From CAZEAB01 sp964552945 (GTDB taxonomy: Archaea > Nanobdellota > Nanobdellia > Woesearchaeales > GW2011-AR9), in contig CAZKIP010000014.1 of NCBI GenBank assembly GCA_964552945.1, positions 1 to 11,575 of the forward strand: 11,575 bases of DNA, given 5' to 3'. Below the pieces are notes generated by a model that ran no database searches, was not told where the DNA came from, and worked only from the letters and a program-made list of their open reading frames with translations. Made by a program: the position numbers and the translations under genes. Every line of letters begins with the position of its first letter. Within the stretch, counting starts at the first letter, position 1. Shown here piece after piece: positions 10,730-11,575 of the stretch.

Positions 10730-11575
10730 TTAGTCAGTAGTGATTTCCAAACTTCGATAATTGGTTCCACCCTTACCAACAGATTCAATCCTCTTCAAAA
10801 TCTCTTTTGTCCATGGGCGAACTTCTCCTCTTTCAAGAATAACATTAAACGACTCAAAGAACTTCTCTTCCCCACCTTCTTGTGGTTTAACATAATCAAG
10901 AACATCAACTGCTTTATAGAAATCTTGTAAAGGAAGATTCCCTAGAAGAGAATGATCACACCTTTCCATAAAATAAAATATTTTTTCTCTTTGTTTATCA
11001 TTGACTCTATTTACTTTATCCCATAAAGGATTTTTTTCAAGATGCGGTTTCAGATAGGCAAACCTTTCCTCTGACCAATTTTCTTTTGCTACATAACTTT
11101 TTTTTACATCTTTTGCCACTCCTCTTGCAATAATTTCTGCTACTGGATTGAACTTTTCATCTGACCAAGCTTTTCCCGTATCATAACTCCATTTTGCATC
11201 TTTTGCTACTCCTTCTGCAATAATCTCTGCCACTGGATCGAATCTTTCCTTTGACCAATCTCTTCCCGCATAATAACTTCTTTCTGCATCTTTTGCTACT
11301 CCTTCTGCAATTGTTTCTGCCACTGGATCGAATCTTTCCTTTGACCAATCTATTCCTGCTTTATAACTCCAATGTACCTCTTTTGCTACTCCTTCTGCAA
11401 TCATCTCTGCTACTGGTAAGAACCTTTCGTCTGACCAATTCAAACCTGACCAATAACTCCAATATGACTCTTTTGCTACTCCTTCTGCAACAATTTTTGC
11501 CACTGGATTGAATCTCTCATCTGACCAATCCCTTCCTGCATAACAACTTCTTTCTGCATCTTTTGCAACTCCTTT
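10730..11575 (-). CDS. Tandem 30-residue repeat protein, 5' end beyond window (281 aa seen)
   Basis: The frame is open to the right edge, so the true start is not in view. The GTG at 11503 lies inside a repeat and is not a credible start. The visible part holds five regular 30-residue repeats and a sixth that degenerates, then a unique C-terminal domain of about 105 residues. Each repeat begins with G-V-A-K and keeps a Ser (9), Tyr (11), Trp-Ser (16-17), Glu (19), Phe (21), Pro-Val-Ala (23-25) and a hydrophobic Ile/Val-x-Ala end. The pattern suggests a two-helix solenoid unit, but it is not a family I recognise. The C-terminal domain is charged and helical. No membrane segment is visible. The VWA gene follows 51 bases later behind its own promoter. 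Confidence 0.8.
   Translation of the reverse strand, partial: KGVAKDAERSCYAGRDWSDERFNPVAKIVAEGVAKESYWSYWSGLNWSDERFLPVAEMIAEGVAKEVHWSYKAGIDWSKERFDPVAETIAEGVAKDAERSYYAGRDWSKERFDPVAEIIAEGVAKDAKWSYDTGKAWSDEKFNPVAEIIARGVAKDVKKSYVAKENWSEERFAYLKPHLEKNPLWDKVNRVNDKQREKIFYFMERCDHSLLGNLPLQDFYKAVDVLDYVKPQEGGEEKFFESFNVILERGEVRPWTKEILKRIESVGKGGTNYRSLEITTD
11033..11575 (-). repeat. 90-bp in-frame tandem repeat, six units
   Basis: Units begin near 11572, 11482, 11392, 11302, 11212 and 11122 on the minus strand, exactly 90 bp apart. DNA similarity between the middle units is very high, and the sixth drifts after its first half. The array continues past the right edge. It is coding, not CRISPR. Confidence 0.85.

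Noticed and set aside
10730..11503. Start codon at the GTG at 11503 for the repeat protein
   Set aside because: The GTG is the valine of a P-V-A repeat position, and the frame and repeats continue to the right edge without a stop.
11033..11575. CRISPR-like array
   Set aside because: Units are 90 bp with no spacer/repeat alternation, stay in frame and encode a consistent 30-residue motif.

Overview
The window looks like a compact, AT-rich archaeal chromosome segment, most likely from a DPANN-type lineage, although rank and species cannot be read from this sequence alone. The archaeal signs are TATA boxes about 25 to 30 bp upstream of many start codons (leaderless transcripts), SD-type GGTGG/GAGGTG sites only before some genes, two tRNA genes with bulge-helix-bulge introns and no encoded CCA, a small histone-fold protein, an archaeal-size triosephosphate isomerase, an A24 prepilin peptidase with class III-type pilins, and a DUF1461 membrane protein. 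I see no transposases, CRISPR arrays or rRNA.

Layout. 1-520 (minus): two tRNA genes, Ser(GGA) and a CAU-anticodon tRNA (elongator Met or Ile2). Each appears to carry two introns, one in the anticodon loop and one in the T arm, and a 44-residue zinc ribbon lies between them. 560-1918: an ASCH/DUF3850 protein, an unknown 93-residue protein, a HIT hydrolase and a 58-residue histone-fold protein. 1915-3232 (minus): two coiled-coil proteins with proline-rich basic tails, in one operon. 3242-3482: an unusual spacer with a candidate 70-nt structured RNA and a separate 29-bp dyad next to a promoter. 3483-5790 (plus): a pilus locus with prepilin peptidase, pilin-like protein 1, a two-TM protein and pilin-like protein 2. 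5787-7703 (minus): an unknown 117-residue protein, then a DUF1461 / small membrane protein / triosephosphate isomerase operon with overlapping genes. 7751-10678 (minus): a CobT-like VWA protein with an N-terminal HExxH domain, directly abutting a membrane-anchored lytic transglycosylase. 10730-11575 (minus): a protein built of 30-residue tandem repeats that runs off the right edge.

How they may work together. The pilus locus is the clearest functional unit: the peptidase would process the KG-ending leaders of the two pilin-like proteins. The most unusual pairing is the VWA/HExxH protein with a murein-type lytic transglycosylase, because archaea have no murein. The target may be a bacterial wall or another glycan, and the VWA protein would be expected to need a MoxR/CobS-type AAA+ partner that is not in this window. 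Genes are packed tightly: three convergent pairs share bases of their stop codons, and two tandem pairs overlap or abut.
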